A DNA stretch of 64,000 bases from Gordionus sp. m RMFG-2023 (GCF_954871325.1 NC_088777.1:186001-250000), one strand, 5' to 3'. Counted from the stretch's first letter, positions 1 through 12,609 are shown. The notes: generated by a model not told the origin, from the letters alone. Made by a program: numbers and translations.

Positions 1-384
1 GGAATCAATTACTTATTATTGACCAATCTTGAGTAATATAGTTTGCTTTCTTAGAAACATATTTACTCTAATTAAAAAAATTAGTGTCTCTAAAATTGCT
101 TTGAAAAATAATAATTTTCTTTTATAAAGTTACCTCGATTTGTTGAAATTATATTTTAATTCTTTTCTTTTATAAAATTTATGAAATATACTATAGCAGA
201 ATGATTAAAATATTTATTATGAAAATGTTCTAAGATATATATAAATTTTTTAGGTAATACATATTCATTATAATAATTAAATTTAATTCTAAAGTTATTT
301 ATACATCTAATTCAAAATTTTATACCTTATGATATTATAAAAATAAAGTGCTATTTTAATCGTTATTAATTTTTCGAAAGGTAA

Positions 385-669
385 CTAATAATAAGTACGA
401 CGGACATTAGTTGAGCTGGCTCCTCTGACACCTAAAACTGGACCTGCCGCGACAGCTTTTTTCTGTGTAGCTTTCACTGCCCTAATAATCCTTGAAATAC
501 TATTTGCGTTCATATCCAAAGAATTTGATTCTGATTCAGCTAGAGACATGGCTTTGCATGAATATATTGAAAGTTGAGCCAGAAAGCATATGGTCACCAA
601 AATGGAGAAAACCTTTGTGTAATTTTTTTTTGTGTATTTAAGAATAATTTTTACAATACTTTTCACCAA
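385..669 (-). CDS. Small secreted-type protein, copy A (unknown family)
   Basis: This is an open frame of about 94 codons ending in TAG, paralogous to the frame at 4627-4905. A hydrophobic core (SILVTICFLAQLSIY) is followed by SCKA then MSLAE, like a signal peptide with cleavage near the Ala. The mature part is short, cysteine-free and basic. It carries RAVKAT, the invariant block AAGPVLGVRG and a C-terminal Tyr pair. The first codon of the open stretch is TTG with a stop just upstream, and the first ATG in frame is at MSLAE (549). The true start is therefore probably in an upstream exon that I could not place, or this copy is decaying. Between the paralogues the frame and stop are kept and indels are multiples of three, except near the extreme N-terminus, which argues for coding. 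Function is unknown; a secreted effector or peptide precursor is possible. Confidence 0.55.
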   Translation of the reverse strand: MVKSIVKIILKYTKKNYTKVFSILVTICFLAQLSIYSCKAMSLAESESNSLDMNANSISRIIRAVKATQKKAVAAGPVLGVRGASSTNVRRTYY

Positions 670-1724
670 TTAAGATAAGGAATTTTTTTAAACTCGGTAA
701 AGTGAGCTATTATTAGAAATGGAGGAAATAAATTATTCTCATTAACGGTTGTTCCAATTTTTTTAAAAAAAATACTCATTAAGTCATACAGAAACTTTGC
801 CTTTCAGTTTAATTAAGATGGTATATAATCTTTAAGCTCATTCATTCCCATTTTAATTCTGGGTGTGCGATGCGGCGGTTACATATATGACACAAATTTT
901 ATCAGGACATTTATAGGTTTATTTTTTTAAAAAAATATCACTTGATAATGCTTAATCGTCTCCTATAATCAAATTATGGGAAGAGATTTAATGGAATAGG
1001 TTTGAGTTTTATCGTTCCTAATTTCGCAGAAAAAGGGGGTGCATATTTACCAGTTTTTATAATTTAATATTTATAACTTCGTGTAATTACGAGAATACAT
1101 ATTTCAACCTGGTGTATATTATATATTCTACCTTTTTATGATTGGGATGGCATTAAAGATTTTACCCGATAGATTCAATTTGAGATGTAAAAATAAATAT
1201 ATTCAGTTTTGTCGCAAATGGTGCAAGTTATTAAACTATTTATGCAATAAATTTATATATTATTTTATGAAACGATTTAAAATTATTTTACTAAAATTTA
1301 ATTCTTTTACTTATTAATGTTTGATTTTTTTATTGAATTTTTGATTATGTTTATACATTTTAGAAAAAAATTATAAATATGCAATCAACTGGTTTAAAAA
1401 AAATGTGTATATCTTATTTTCTCTTGTCGTATTGAGATTATATTGCTACACCTAATTTTTGTTTTATCTTACCGATCTGACTAGTTGTTCGTGAATTCTA
1501 ATCGAAAGCCCCCAAAAATAAAGAAAAATTGTTTAGAGAAAAGTGTATAAAAAGTATTTGATCCTAGTCTAGTCGATCAAAATGCGATGTGACAGGTAAT
1601 GCAAGTCGTCTCTACCCCTTTATATCTCTAATTTTGTATAAAATCTCTTATTTGTAATTAGTATATTGCTGAAAATCATGATTTAACTAATTTATAAAGC
1701 GACTAACCAAATTTTATTCGTAAG

Positions 1725-2090
1725 AAACCGGTCGGACCGACGGTGGTTCGTTCAGGTCCATTTTGGTCTCATCTGATTCTTGGGTCCGGCGAGACGATCC
1801 GATGATCTGGTCCGGTTTGACCGAAGACCGACTAAAGAAGATAAAAGTTTACTATGCATGGCTTTTCAGTTAATGTACTTGTACATGAACAAAATATGAT
1901 AAAAATGATTTGATGCATATGATTAAAATATTTGGTAATTTAACTTTTTCATTTTTAACAAATTTAATGCAGAATAAAACTTTTATAGCTTTATAAAAAA
2001 AAACATTTTTCGCGTTGGACCGATGATCCCAAAGTGGTTCGGTCTCATTTTAGAAATAAAGGATGGGGCCGGATGGGACAGGACCGTTGC
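1725..2090. mobile_element. hAT-like miniature element, internally deleted
   Basis: GC-rich ends built of GGTTCGG / GGTCCGG / GGTCTCATTTTAGAAA motifs enclose about 130 bp of AT-rich core. Both ends and the adjoining core (the GTTAATGTAC stretch, and GGTAATTTAAC followed by GCAGAATAAAACTT) match the two ends of the longer element at 54006-55213, whose central 0.8 kb is missing here. That is the expected structure of a non-autonomous deletion derivative. Exact termini and a target duplication were not found. The matching part of copy B has no such element, so it probably inserted after the 4-kb duplication. Confidence 0.6.
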
Positions 2091-4626
2091 AAACACTATA
2101 GCAAACCATATAAGAAATCACGAGGCTTAGGTAATTTGGGCTAAAATCTTGATTTTGGCCTTTTTAAAAAATTGGTGCGGATAGATTAATTCTATTATTA
2201 TCGGTATGCCTTGGTCTTCCCTATATTATCTTCAATTCAATTAATGTCAATTTTGGCCAGTTTATAAAATAAAAATAAAGAATTAAAATCATGTCCAAAA
2301 TGTCTAAGATTATATGTATTTTGCATACATTTGTTATGTAAAATTAATTTTTTAAATATAAAAAAAACCCTCAACAAATGATTGTGCTATTTTTGTTATT
2401 AATTTAGCACTTATAAATCTGATTTTCGCCTTAAATGTAAATCCAGGTTCAAATTTCAGATGATTTTATCATATCACACATATTGACTGAGGAAATATTC
2501 TTATTGAATGATTACATGTATTGAATTTAACTACTTACTATATAATATAAATCTACTTTAAAAAATAAAAAACATATAATGTATGTATCAAAATGTTCAT
2601 TTTTTTTACTGTATATATCTTGAATCCTATCATTTTTATTTTCTAACGAAATTTAGAGGGATAATTATTAAAGCCTACTTGTTTTTTTAGAAGATATATA
2701 TAATTTTATGATATAACCTTAACAATTAATCCTGATCCAACAAAAAAATTAAATTCTGCAAGGTTAATAATAGCCTATAAACATCATTCATTTATATTTC
2801 AATTTATAGAGAAAATAAAGTTATAACTCATTCACTCATTCTTATACCATTCCAAATCCGATCATCTTATTTATTTTTTTTACGTTATTTTTATAAAAAT
2901 AAAAAATGCTTTAATTTACAAATATATTTATTTATGATCGTTGTTAAATTGTTGTGATGTTGTTAATCCCTTATTATATAAATGTAAGGGATGGAAATAT
3001 TATTTAACTAAAATAATTTAGGAGACTTATGACCGTGTATACTAAAGTTCAACATAAAAAAAGAGTCGTTTTTAAAAATCAAATAATCCCCCCCCCCCCC
3101 ACACTAAAATTATTTGGATAAATGTGGATTTTAATTCCCCATCGGCAAATTTAAGAGTTTTTTTTAAATATAATTTATAATATGGAAGTTACAAGTGTAA
3201 AAATGATTTGATAATTACTTATTATTTCGTTATTACAGTTTCGATTTTAATGAGTAACTGCAAACTTTATAGCTATTTTAAAGAAAACGCGATGGAAACC
3301 CTTGTTATAAAATTATTTTTTTTTAAAGTTTTAAACATCACAAATGCTCAAAGTTCCTTTCCGTCCTCGAGAAAAAGTAATAATAGGGCGGAAAATGATA
3401 ATAATTAAATTAATTTAATCGTAATGTAAAAAATTTACAATTATTTAGGCATTAATTAGGCATTAATTTTTCGCGATATAAATTAATTTTTTTAGGGGGT
3501 GTATTCTGTAACTATATAAAAAAAATTTTTGTCACATATATGAAAAATTATTAATTATTATATTTATGATTCATATAGAAAATATATTAATAAAAGGCAG
3601 TAAAGTCATTTATAGATTTGGTATATATAAACGGTTGCATAATATTCTTTGTGATAATTATTTTAAATTTCAGTGGGAATTATAGAAAAAATTTTTTACA
3701 GCTAATATTTTTGGTTTCCGAAAATTTAAATCAAGACATTTCAAATGAATCGCTTATATTCATTCATTTTTGTTTTAAAAAATTTATCATATTATAGTTA
3801 TATTATGCTCTGAATTAATGTAGATAGCTAATTTGTCAAGAACAATAGTAATAAATAATTTATAATCATAATTTTTAAAATTTTTAAATCACAGGTTTGT
3901 GGGAAATACACAAAATTGTACGCGTAATAATACTAGGGATATTACTTAAACATCTGTGGACAAATTTTTAAAAAATTGGGGGGGGGGGGGCTGGGCAAAC
4001 AACAAAGCCCATCCACAAGATTGCAAATATCAATTTTTAAAAATATAAAAGAAATTTCAATTATTAAGCATTTTTCATAAAAATAATATTTAGGAAAAGA
4101 AATTCTAATGTAATTAATTAAGATTATAACTGCTAATTACTAATTACAGGCTTAAATAATATAATTAATTAAATTAAGAATTGATTGCAGTTTAATAACA
4201 AAAAACGAAATTTTAATTTGTGGGATCAGTTACATATTATTGACCAACCTTGAGTAATATAGTGTCCTTTCTTAAAAAACATATTTACTTTTATTAAAAA
4301 ACGAGTGTCTTCATTTAATAAAATTTTCTTTGAAAAAGGACATAATATTTTCTTTTACAAAGTTACATGGATTTGTTGAAATTATATTTTAATTCATTTC
4401 TTTATAAAATTTATGAAATATACATATATATAGCAGAATTCGATTTAAATATTTATTATGAAAATGCTCTAAGATATACATAAAAATTTTAGGTAATCCA
4501 TATTCATTATAATTATAATTATAATATAAATTTATTTATACATCTAATTCAAAATTTTATATCCTATAAAATTATAAAAATAGCTATTTTAATCATTGTT
4601 GATTTTTTGAAAGGTAATTACTAATT

Positions 4627-4905
4627 CTAATAATAATGATGATGGATATGAGTTGAACTGCTTCCTCTGACTCCTAAAACTGGACCTGCAGCGGCAGTCT
4701 TGGTGTGTGTAACTCTCGCCGCCGCTCTGGTTTTCCGTGAGATAATATTATCATTCATATACAAAGAATTTGATTCAGGAGCTTCAGCTAGAGACATGGC
4801 GTTGCATGTATACATTGAATGTTGTGCCAGAAAGCATATGGTCATCAATAAGGCTAAAATCTTTGCGTATTTTTTTGTGTGTATATTTATGAATAACTTT
4901 AACAA
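4627..4905 (-). CDS. Small secreted-type protein, copy B (unknown family)
   Basis: Paralogue of 385-669, about 92 codons of open frame ending in TAG. The hydrophobic core KILALLMTICFLAQHSMY and CNA before MSLAEAPESNS look like a signal peptide. The C-terminal half keeps RAAARVT and AAGPVLGVRG and ends in a His/Tyr-rich tail. The open stretch again begins at TTG. The first ATG in frame is at 4845 (MTICFLAQ), which would cut the hydrophobic core short, so an upstream exon is likely. TTATCTTAATTAG just upstream could be its acceptor site. The mature part has no cysteines. No homologue is recognised. Conservation with copy A is strongest in the last 40 codons. Confidence 0.6.
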   Translation of the reverse strand: MLKLFINIHTKKYAKILALLMTICFLAQHSMYTCNAMSLAEAPESNSLYMNDNIISRKTRAAARVTHTKTAAAGPVLGVRGSSSTHIHHHYY

Positions 4906-5002
4906 TACTTTTCACTAATTAAGATAAGGACTTAAACTTCTAGTTAATTACATTTTTACAAACAATATGACTGCTCATATTTTTATTTTAATACATAGTT
5001 CC

Positions 5003-5040
5003 CAGTGGCGTATCCAGGATTTTCTTATGGGGGGGGGGAA
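5003..5040. mobile_element. Transposon-end fragment (CAGTGGCGTATCCAGG)
   Basis: CAGTGGCGTATCCAGGATTT followed by a G run resembles a terminal sequence common on animal DNA transposons of hAT type. No matching opposite end was found nearby. A similar piece, GGAGTATCCAGGATTTTTC, lies at about 39826. Confidence 0.35.
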
Positions 5041-6770
5041 TCTATAAAATAACTGTTTAAAATGCAATTTATCAAGAACTCAATGCTATTTTATGAATAT
5101 TTCATATTTCATGTACTCACTTTTAATGAATATTGCCAAAATGCATTATTGGCCAATAATGGGAACTAACACTTTAAATGGCATAATTTTTGAATGTTTA
5201 TCTCTATTAGATCATTATTTTTAGCGATATTTATAAAAATACAGGTTATCTTTAATTCATTTAATGTCTATTTTGGCCAGGATATAAAATAAAAATAACG
5301 AATTAAAATCATGCCCGAATATGTATTTTGCACACATACTGGGATACATTTTCGGTGAAATTAATTTTTTATGGAATAACCGTCAACAAATGATTGAGCT
5401 ATTTTATCATTTATTTAGCAGGCAGAATTTAGAAATCTGATTAATGTAAATCCTGGAGATGATTTTATAATATTACACATATTGATTTAGGAAATATTCT
5501 TAATGAATGATTATATGTATTTAATAAAACAACATACTATATGATATAAAACTACTTTAAATAAAACATATAATGCATGTATTTTTTACTGTATATATCT
5601 TGAATCCTATCATTTTTATTTTCTAACGAAATTTAGAGGAATAATTATTAAAGCCTACTTGTTTTTTTTAGATAATATAATTATATTATATAATCGTGAA
5701 CAATCAAAAATAATCAATTCTGCAAGGTTGATAATCGCCTATAAACATAATTCATATCTATTTCAATTTATAGAGAAAATGTTCACTCATTCTATAACAT
5801 TCCAAATCCAATCATTTTATTTTTATATGCTATTTTTATATTAAAGAGGATGTTTAATTTACAAATGTATTTATTTTTGATCGTCGTTAAATTGTTAATG
5901 GGATATATTAATTAATTAACTATAAATAATTTAGAAGTCTTATGACCATAGAGTGTGTATCCTAAGGCATATTTCTAAGGTTTTTTAAAAATTTAATTTA
6001 TAATACGAAAGTTACAATAGTCAAAAATTTTATCCTGAAATTAACTAAACAGAGATAGAAGCTTCTTCCTTTAATATTATTGACAAATTTTACTTAATTC
6101 GTGGCATATTATCTTAAATTTAGTGTAAAAATGATTTGACGATCATTAATTGATTCGATATTTTTGACAATTTCGATTTTGATGAGTAACGGATATTTTG
6201 CAAAATTTGTATCTTATTTTTAGTGCATTTTTTATTTTATGTAATTATTTTTACATGGATAGAAGATCGCAAATGCTTTCTATCTCAAAGTTCATTTCCG
6301 CCTTTGAGAAAAATTTATAAAAGGAAGGAAAATAATAATTTTTCATGATATAAAATACATTTATTTACGCATTTATTTTTCGTGATGTAAAATACTTTTT
6401 CTAAGAATGTATTATATATTATATAATCCTCTGTAACGATACAAATTTTTTTTGTCACATATAATTGAAAAATTATTATATTTACGATTTATATAGAAAA
6501 TATAGTAATAAAAGGCAAAATCATTTAATTCTTTTTCATAATTAAATTAAATTTCAGTCGGAATTATAAAATTATTTTTTTTACAGCTAATATTTTTAGC
6601 TTCCGTAAATTTAAATCAGGAAATTTAGGAGTTGCTATATTCAATCATTTTTGTTTTAAAATATTGATAATATTATAATTACATATACTCTGAATGAATG
6701 TAGACCGCTAATTTGTCAAAAACAATAATAAATAATTTATAATCATAATTATAAAAAATGTGAAATAAAT

Positions 6771-8888
6771 ATCTAAAAATATTTTTCGATTTAATATCAT
6801 GTCCAGGAAGAAGGGTATTTTTTTGTTCTATTTTTTAGGTTTGAAATCAAAAATGTCTCGTTCCATTCGCGTTTGCAGTTTTTCCTGATATGTTATTTTA
6901 TTCAATCACTATAATCATAATATATGGAACTTTCCAAGACCTTCTGAAAGCTTTAGAAAAAATTTCAGATTTTACTATTCCAATTTCCCTTCTCTAAATT
7001 GACATTCTCTGGTTCCAAAAAATTACGGATCCCTGGAAAAAAATTAAAATTAATTAATGCCAATGTGTTTGCTCAACTATATAACTATTATTAATAAAAT
7101 TATTAAGATTCATGAATTTATGTTAAATATTTGTATAAAGTCATTATAACCGATCAATATCCCCCAAAAGTATGATATATATATATATATATATATATAT
7201 TGTAATATTATATTAGTATTGGACATAAGTTTTGCAAGCTTCGTCAAGGTCTCTAAATTGTTCTATAATTTTTTATATATTTTGCATCAAAATTTACTCT
7301 AGTTAATATTGTTATAAATAAATAATCAAGAAGATATTTATTATTTTTTAATCATAAAATTTGTTAATGTATTAAATTATAAAAATATGATTAAACATTA
7401 TTATTTTTATTGTCTGCCCCTAGTGTTTTTAAAAATCTGCATTTATACTGTTTTAAAAATGGCTTAATCAATTTTAGCCATAAGATAATTACCTATGCCT
7501 TGAGAGATCAAAATTGTGCCAATCCAATAGCCAATATCCGTTATTATAAAATTGTTGCTATTTTTATTTATCATATAATTTAAGTAGATGAAATATTTTA
7601 TTAATAACAATAAAAAATAATAGATATAACCTAGAGGAAACCGAGATGGCTTTTAATAAAATTTTTAAAATAATTAAATTATAGATAAAACAAAAAAAAA
7701 CATGTAAAACTGATTATAAAAAAAGATCTAAATTTTATTTATATTTTGATAAAAAATAAGAATTTATTTTTTGTTTTAATAAAATAAAAAGTATTGATTG
7801 GAAGGGAAGACTCGATGTTTTATATTGACATATCATTATATTATTTATTGAAAGAAGAGCGAGGGAAATATTTTTATTAATTTTATGATATTCAAAAAAT
7901 TTTGGGAAATAAATCTTTAATTTTTTTCTGTTCACACTATGAATTTTCATATAAGGAAACAGAAATATTAAAATTTAAATTTACCCAATAAAAAAATTGA
8001 CTACATCAACCATGGATTCATAAAAAAATTGATCTATATATTTCCAAAATGTTGTTCTTGGAGAAGGTAAAAATTATTTTTGTCGCAAGAAAGTTATTGG
8101 ATTTTATAAAAAATCCAGTCTGTCACCCTATAAACAGTGTTAGATATATATTCTCTCCCCATAGTTTTATTATTTGGGTTGAAAACAGTAAGAATTCTTA
8201 AATTATATAAGTATTTCGTTTTATCAGTTATGATCATTCAAAGGGCACAATCTATATTTTAACCCTCTCTAATTTCTAAATATCTTATAATAATCTAATC
8301 TAAGAAGATTAAGCTTAATTTTTTACTTATACTATGACCAATTTAGTTTATCAGAGTTGTTAAAAGATACATTTTAAAGTATCTAGATACAGATACAATT
8401 TTTATCATACTTATTTTATACAGGATTCACCGTTGCTGTCGATCATAAACACACAAAATATGTAAACACGATAATATAATAATATGTCAACTCCCCTATT
8501 TTTATCGTTCTTTCAAACAAATTTTCATTTTTTTATATTTAAATTTATTCATTAAAAGTTAGAATATCTATAAAATTATTTTAAAAAAATTCTAAATAAA
8601 TTTATTTGCTTAAAATAATTTGCATCAAAGGTATTGTTTTTAATAATTAATGTGTCTCATGGCTAAGCAAGGATTTGTATATTCCTTTACACAAATAAAA
8701 ATATTCTTCACAAAATCTTATTTAATGAATATTTATAACTTTTTTATATACAAGTTTTAATATTATATATTTATTATATTAGTCTTAATTTTTTAATATA
8801 TATATTTATTTAAATTATATGCTCATTTGAGATGAAATTTGTGTTATGTGTATCGTGTTAGCGAGGAGTCATTTTGTATAATAAATGG
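6771..8888. other. AT-rich stretch, no gene seen
   Basis: No coding similarity was recognised on either strand; the short open frame at 7735-7950 looks like chance. A pure (AT)n microsatellite occupies about 7175-7201. Confidence 0.6.
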
Positions 8889-8896
8889 GTTATTTG

Positions 8897-8990
8897 CAGG
8901 GATGTGAACCCGAACCCTAGACCCAGGTCCTTTTTAAATTTATTACAGGACCTAAACCCGGACCCTTTTTTTTGCGAAGGGACATCCCTG
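8897..8990. mobile_element. 94-bp hAT miniature element with perfect TSD
   Basis: The element begins CAGGGATGT and ends ACATCCCTG, a perfect 9-bp terminal inverted repeat of hAT type. It is flanked on both sides by the identical 8-bp target duplication GTTATTTG (8889-8896 and 8991-8998). The inside is GC-rich for this region and holds AACCC / GGACC motifs, as in other hAT miniatures here. It has no coding capacity and must have been moved by a transposase in trans. The intact ends suggest a relatively young insertion. Confidence 0.9.
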
Positions 8991-9795
8991 GTTATTTGTG
9001 CTTAATATTTTTTGATTTATTTTTTGCGCTTCATTCTTGTGATATAATATTGAAAAAATGCTATTTTTAAAATCTTATCTTATCTTGCACGTAGGTCATA
9101 GACTTGCCCAAGATGAGCGAACGTGAATTATATGAAGGCCCAATCCTTTATATGATTATGCCGAGTTTTTTCTCAGAATACCGACAAACCTTGTACCCAG
9201 GAAACTAATATATGAGTGGAACTAATCCCTTTAAATGAAGTGTATAGCAGGAGGAGATAAATAGAAATTATATTATAAGGAGAACTGAATAGATATAGGA
9301 AACTGTCTAAAGTCTTCCAAATACAACCGTCTAATTATATACTTTAAGAGATAATTAAATACAATAAAGGAAGGAAAAGCCATTATCATTTATGCCGATA
9401 GGCTTAAGGAAAAAAGGACAAAGAAACTTAAATATATAATAATCACTTAAAGTATAGAGACAACTGGAATTAACTTTAAGGAGAACTGAATAAATAAATA
9501 ACTTAGTAATAAATTAAAGAAGAGACTCAACTTTAAATGAAACAAATATCAAACAGTAACGTATGATTAAAATACAATTGGGATACAATTAGGAATAGAA
9601 TAAAATAAAACTAAAATCACAATAAATTTAGAGAAGAAGTTTGGCCATCTTTAAATAAATATCTAATAATAAACTGTTATTAAGACGATTATGAAAGAAA
9701 CCTTAAGTCCTAATAAATATTAGAAAAACCCCATTTCTAGAAAATAATAACTTAAAATACATATTATGAACAAAGTTTATCAATTTTAACCTCAT

Positions 9796-10530
9796 TTAGC
9801 AGTTATTTGTCATATGCTCATATATGAGTCTCAGAATATATTTGAATATTTTCCTGTCTGATGAAGCCGTCTTTAAAAAATCCCAAGATAAATCGAGTTC
9901 TACCAAAGACCTTACCATTCTTCCAAACCAACTGCCCTTAAAGGATAGAAAAGGCTTAAGAGCAATGTCTTCCTGAGATTGATTTATAAGGGCTTGATGT
10001 ATTAAGTTGTTCGAAGGATGTCTTATTATGTGACCCACCAACTCGATTTTCCTATATTCTATCATTCTAAGAATAGGAAGAATATCACATCTAGCCCAAA
10101 GCCTATAATTTGTATGCCCAAAGCCTATAATATTCTAGATAGGGATAGAAGGTTATAGTTATGTATCTTAGACATTTATTAATAAATATTTGCATCTTGT
10201 TATTATCCGACTTAGTATTGTTCCATGTTTCTACACCGTAGTAAAGAGACGCCATAATTAAGACTTTAAATAGTCTAATCTTCAATGGAATCGAAATTTG
10301 CTGTGAGGACCAAATCTTCATCAGAGCCAGGTACTTTATTCTGGTCTTATTTAGTTTAGACTGTTGATCTTTTTTTGTACAACCTTTCTTGTCCAATAAA
10401 ACACCTAGATATTTTAAAGTAGTTACTTCATTCATCGTACATCCATCTATAGGTAAATTAATCAGTGGAGAAGAATAGTAGAACGTCATAATTTTTGACT
10501 TGTTTTTATTAAATAATAGGTCAAAGTGTC
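9796..10530 (-). mobile_element. 5'-truncated LINE, 3' end of reverse transcriptase ORF
   Basis: Two minus-strand open stretches (10103-10489 and 9796-10065, in different frames) give the end of a LINE ORF2. The order is the NKNKSKIM region, a YLGVLLDKKG motif, the basic helix KIWSSQQISIPLKIRLFKVL, YYGVETW, then GHIIRHP and a final W(D)FLKTASSDRKIF. This order is typical of the endonuclease-reverse transcriptase LINEs common in invertebrates (RTE-like or a relative). Catalytic RT motifs and the endonuclease lie upstream and are absent, so the copy is 5'-truncated. At least one frameshift separates the two open stretches. The last open stretch ends in a natural-looking C-terminus at 9796; part of 9060-9790 may be its 3' UTR. 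Confidence 0.75.
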
Positions 10531-10534
10531 CCGC

Positions 10535-11533
10535 CTAGAAAAAATTATTATTATGCATTAATTAAATGGATATATATAGAGAAAAAAAAATTATTATTGC
10601 GTTTTTTATATTTTTTTGTAAAAAAAATTCAGTCATACATTTCTGTTTTATTGTAAAAATAAGGGAAAATATATTGAACTCGCGACAAGTAAGAACATAT
10701 TTGACTTTGAAAAACATTAATTATAAACAGTATAATTTTTGTATTAATATTTATTATTTAAATCATAAATAGTATAATTTTGACATTTAAAGTATTTAGT
10801 ATTTGACTTTTAAATAATTTGAATCCAAATATTTTTTAGATAAAAAAAGCGTTAAATAAAGTATATCATATCAAAATGTTTCATAAAGTGTCTAAAAACA
10901 AGTATCTCTAAAATAATGTGATACAGATTACAAAAATGTATCTAGATACTTTAACTGTGAAATTTTCAATAAAAATATATACCCTACCATCAAGCATCTT
11001 TCACAAATAGAAATTTCATACTAAGAAAAATAAATAGGTTTATCTTTCTATTTGTCAGAATTGTCCTAAATTTAGCTATTTATAAAATTTATACATCTTA
11101 CATGGATATAGACCGCAATATATAATATATTATAACTTACATTTTTTAATATTATTTTTTAGACTTTTTCTGTCTGGGTAATTCAAAAAATTAATTTATT
11201 TCAACTGTGCATGAATTCTAATAAATTTCCTTTAAATACATAAAAAAGATCTCCAATAAATTTGATAATAAATCTAATATATTTATCTAGAAATATTAAT
11301 TTTTAGAATTAAGGAAATCTTTGAATATTATTTTACTATCGTTTTTAGTGACTTAATCTTGAATTAATTTTTTAATAGAATAAACACTTGTAAAAAAATA
11401 TTTAAATCAATATTGATTAAATTTAAGGATATAAAGATATCACTATAATTACTTAAACTGTTCCTCAAGGATCGAGTTTTTTTATTTTGAAGATACTAAG
11501 AGAATTTTTGCTATCGGGTATGAAACCTGCTAA
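10535..11533. other. AT-rich stretch, no gene seen
   Basis: Nothing recognisable on either strand. The open frame at 10566-10772 has lysine/isoleucine-rich composition expected of chance translation of AT-rich DNA. Confidence 0.55.
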
Positions 11534-11827
11534 TAGAGGTCTGCAATGGGCAAATTTTTAGCCAAAAAGCCCGCCCACTTATAATTTTTTTAAAAAGAAT
11601 TACTCGCATGCCGGCTCATTTATCTATAAATTTTGTTTAACCGGCCTAATGTTTAAAAAATATTTTAATGGCTGGGTTGGCTCTTTATTTATTTACCCAC
11701 CCATTACTTTAAAAAAATTTCAACCAGCCCTTCACCCCCCCCCCCAATGTTAAAAATATTTTTAAAAAATCCGACCTTGCCCATTCAAAGTATGGAAGGA
11801 GAAAACCCAGCCTAATGCAGACCTCTA
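11534..11827. mobile_element. hAT-like miniature element (TAGAGGTCTGCA ends)
   Basis: Perfect 12-bp terminal inverted repeats TAGAGGTCTGCA / TGCAGACCTCTA bound a 294-bp unit. The flanks CCTGCTAA and CCTGCTGT match at 6 of 8 positions, consistent with an aged 8-bp target duplication. The inside has GGGC / GCCC-rich ends and a run of C. Related termini occur at 16675 and 19407. Confidence 0.75.
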
Positions 11828-12272
11828 CCTGCTGTAATAAAAATATATCTTTTTTTCCAAAAAATGGTGGTTGTTTACGAAAATTGTTTGTCACATTTTC
11901 AAAATTATCTCGATTTTGACCAGTAATTTTGATTTCAATCATGTGACAAATATTGTTTAAAAACTCATCCTATCGAGGTTATTTAGAAAAAGATAAACTG
12001 ACTAACATAAATGACCATTTTAAAAAAAATTAGACATTATTTAGGCCTTGCTCAAACTATTTGGTAAGGTTTGAGTCGGACCTTAAAATTAAGAATTTCA
12101 AAATGCTAAACTTTTTTACACAAAAGACTTTAAATTTAATTTGAGCATATTTGTGGTTCTTTTTGAAATATTATGACCAGTTGAGCTATTCTGCTACATC
12201 TGTTTTTAAAAAAAATCTCTCATATTTTTCAGAATCTATGACGGGAGCACAGGCAAAATTTCAAAATACTAA

Positions 12273-12278
12273 TTTATT
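12273..12278 (-). promoter_or_regulatory. Candidate poly(A) signal of CCT2
   Basis: AATAAA on the minus strand lies about 160 bp past the CCT2 stop codon. In such AT-rich DNA the hexamer occurs often by chance. Confidence 0.3.
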
Positions 12279-12436
12279 ACATAAGAATACAGGAACGAAA
12301 GTAAAAGCAATATAATAATATTTTGGATAAAGCGAACGTTTTAACAATCATTGTTTTACAGAATCAAAGAATATTACAAAAAAAAATTATTTAAAAGAGA
12401 AAATAAAGAGAATGATCAATTTCTAAAATATCATTT

Positions 12437-12609
12437 TCAACAAGGATGTCTATCAGGAACCCTCTTTCTGGGTGCTTGTTTTATTACGTCGTCTACTCTC
12501 ATTATCATTTCCGCAGCTTCGGAAGCGCTGAGCAAGATTTGAAGTTTGACGATGAACGGTTCCGTTACTCCCAAGGAATTCATGTCGCCTAGGTCGCCAG
12601 TTAGAACGT
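12437..12609 (-). CDS. CCT2: CCT2 exon 15 (last)
   Basis: Residues 500-556 and the TGA stop: [49 protein letters not shown]. The C-terminal residues are nearly those of vertebrate CCT2. Confidence 0.97.

Larger units (their letters stand above)
1..3880. repeat. Tandem segmental duplication, copy A
   Basis: Long stretches match 4225-6770 in the same order and orientation. Examples are the opening bases against those near 4225, the reading frame at 385-669 against 4627-4905, the 2230-2560 stretch against 5255-5560, and 3820-3880 against 6695-6755. Copy A begins before the window or at its edge. It is longer than copy B, partly because of an inserted hAT-type element at 1725-2090. The copies differ by many substitutions and small indels, so the duplication is not recent. 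Outside the reading frame I see nothing coding, although runs of C (about 3089) and G (about 3980) stand out. Confidence 0.8.
4225..6770. repeat. Tandem segmental duplication, copy B
   Basis: This is the second copy of the block at 1-3880, separated from it by about 340 bp. The flanks of the reading frame at 4627-4905 match those of copy A on both sides. Copy B is shorter because it lacks the hAT insertion of copy A. It has gained its own short insertion-like piece at 5003-5040. Confidence 0.8.

Noticed and set aside
3940-4015. Miniature element around the G run, with CTGTGGA and TCCACAAG ends
   Set aside because: Inverted match is only about six bases and no target duplication is visible.
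4700-4918. Plus-strand frame over the small secreted protein, copy B
   Set aside because: No counterpart is kept in copy A, whereas the minus-strand frame is conserved.
12351-12542. Plus-strand frame over CCT2 exon 15
   Set aside because: Antisense shadow of a well-supported exon.
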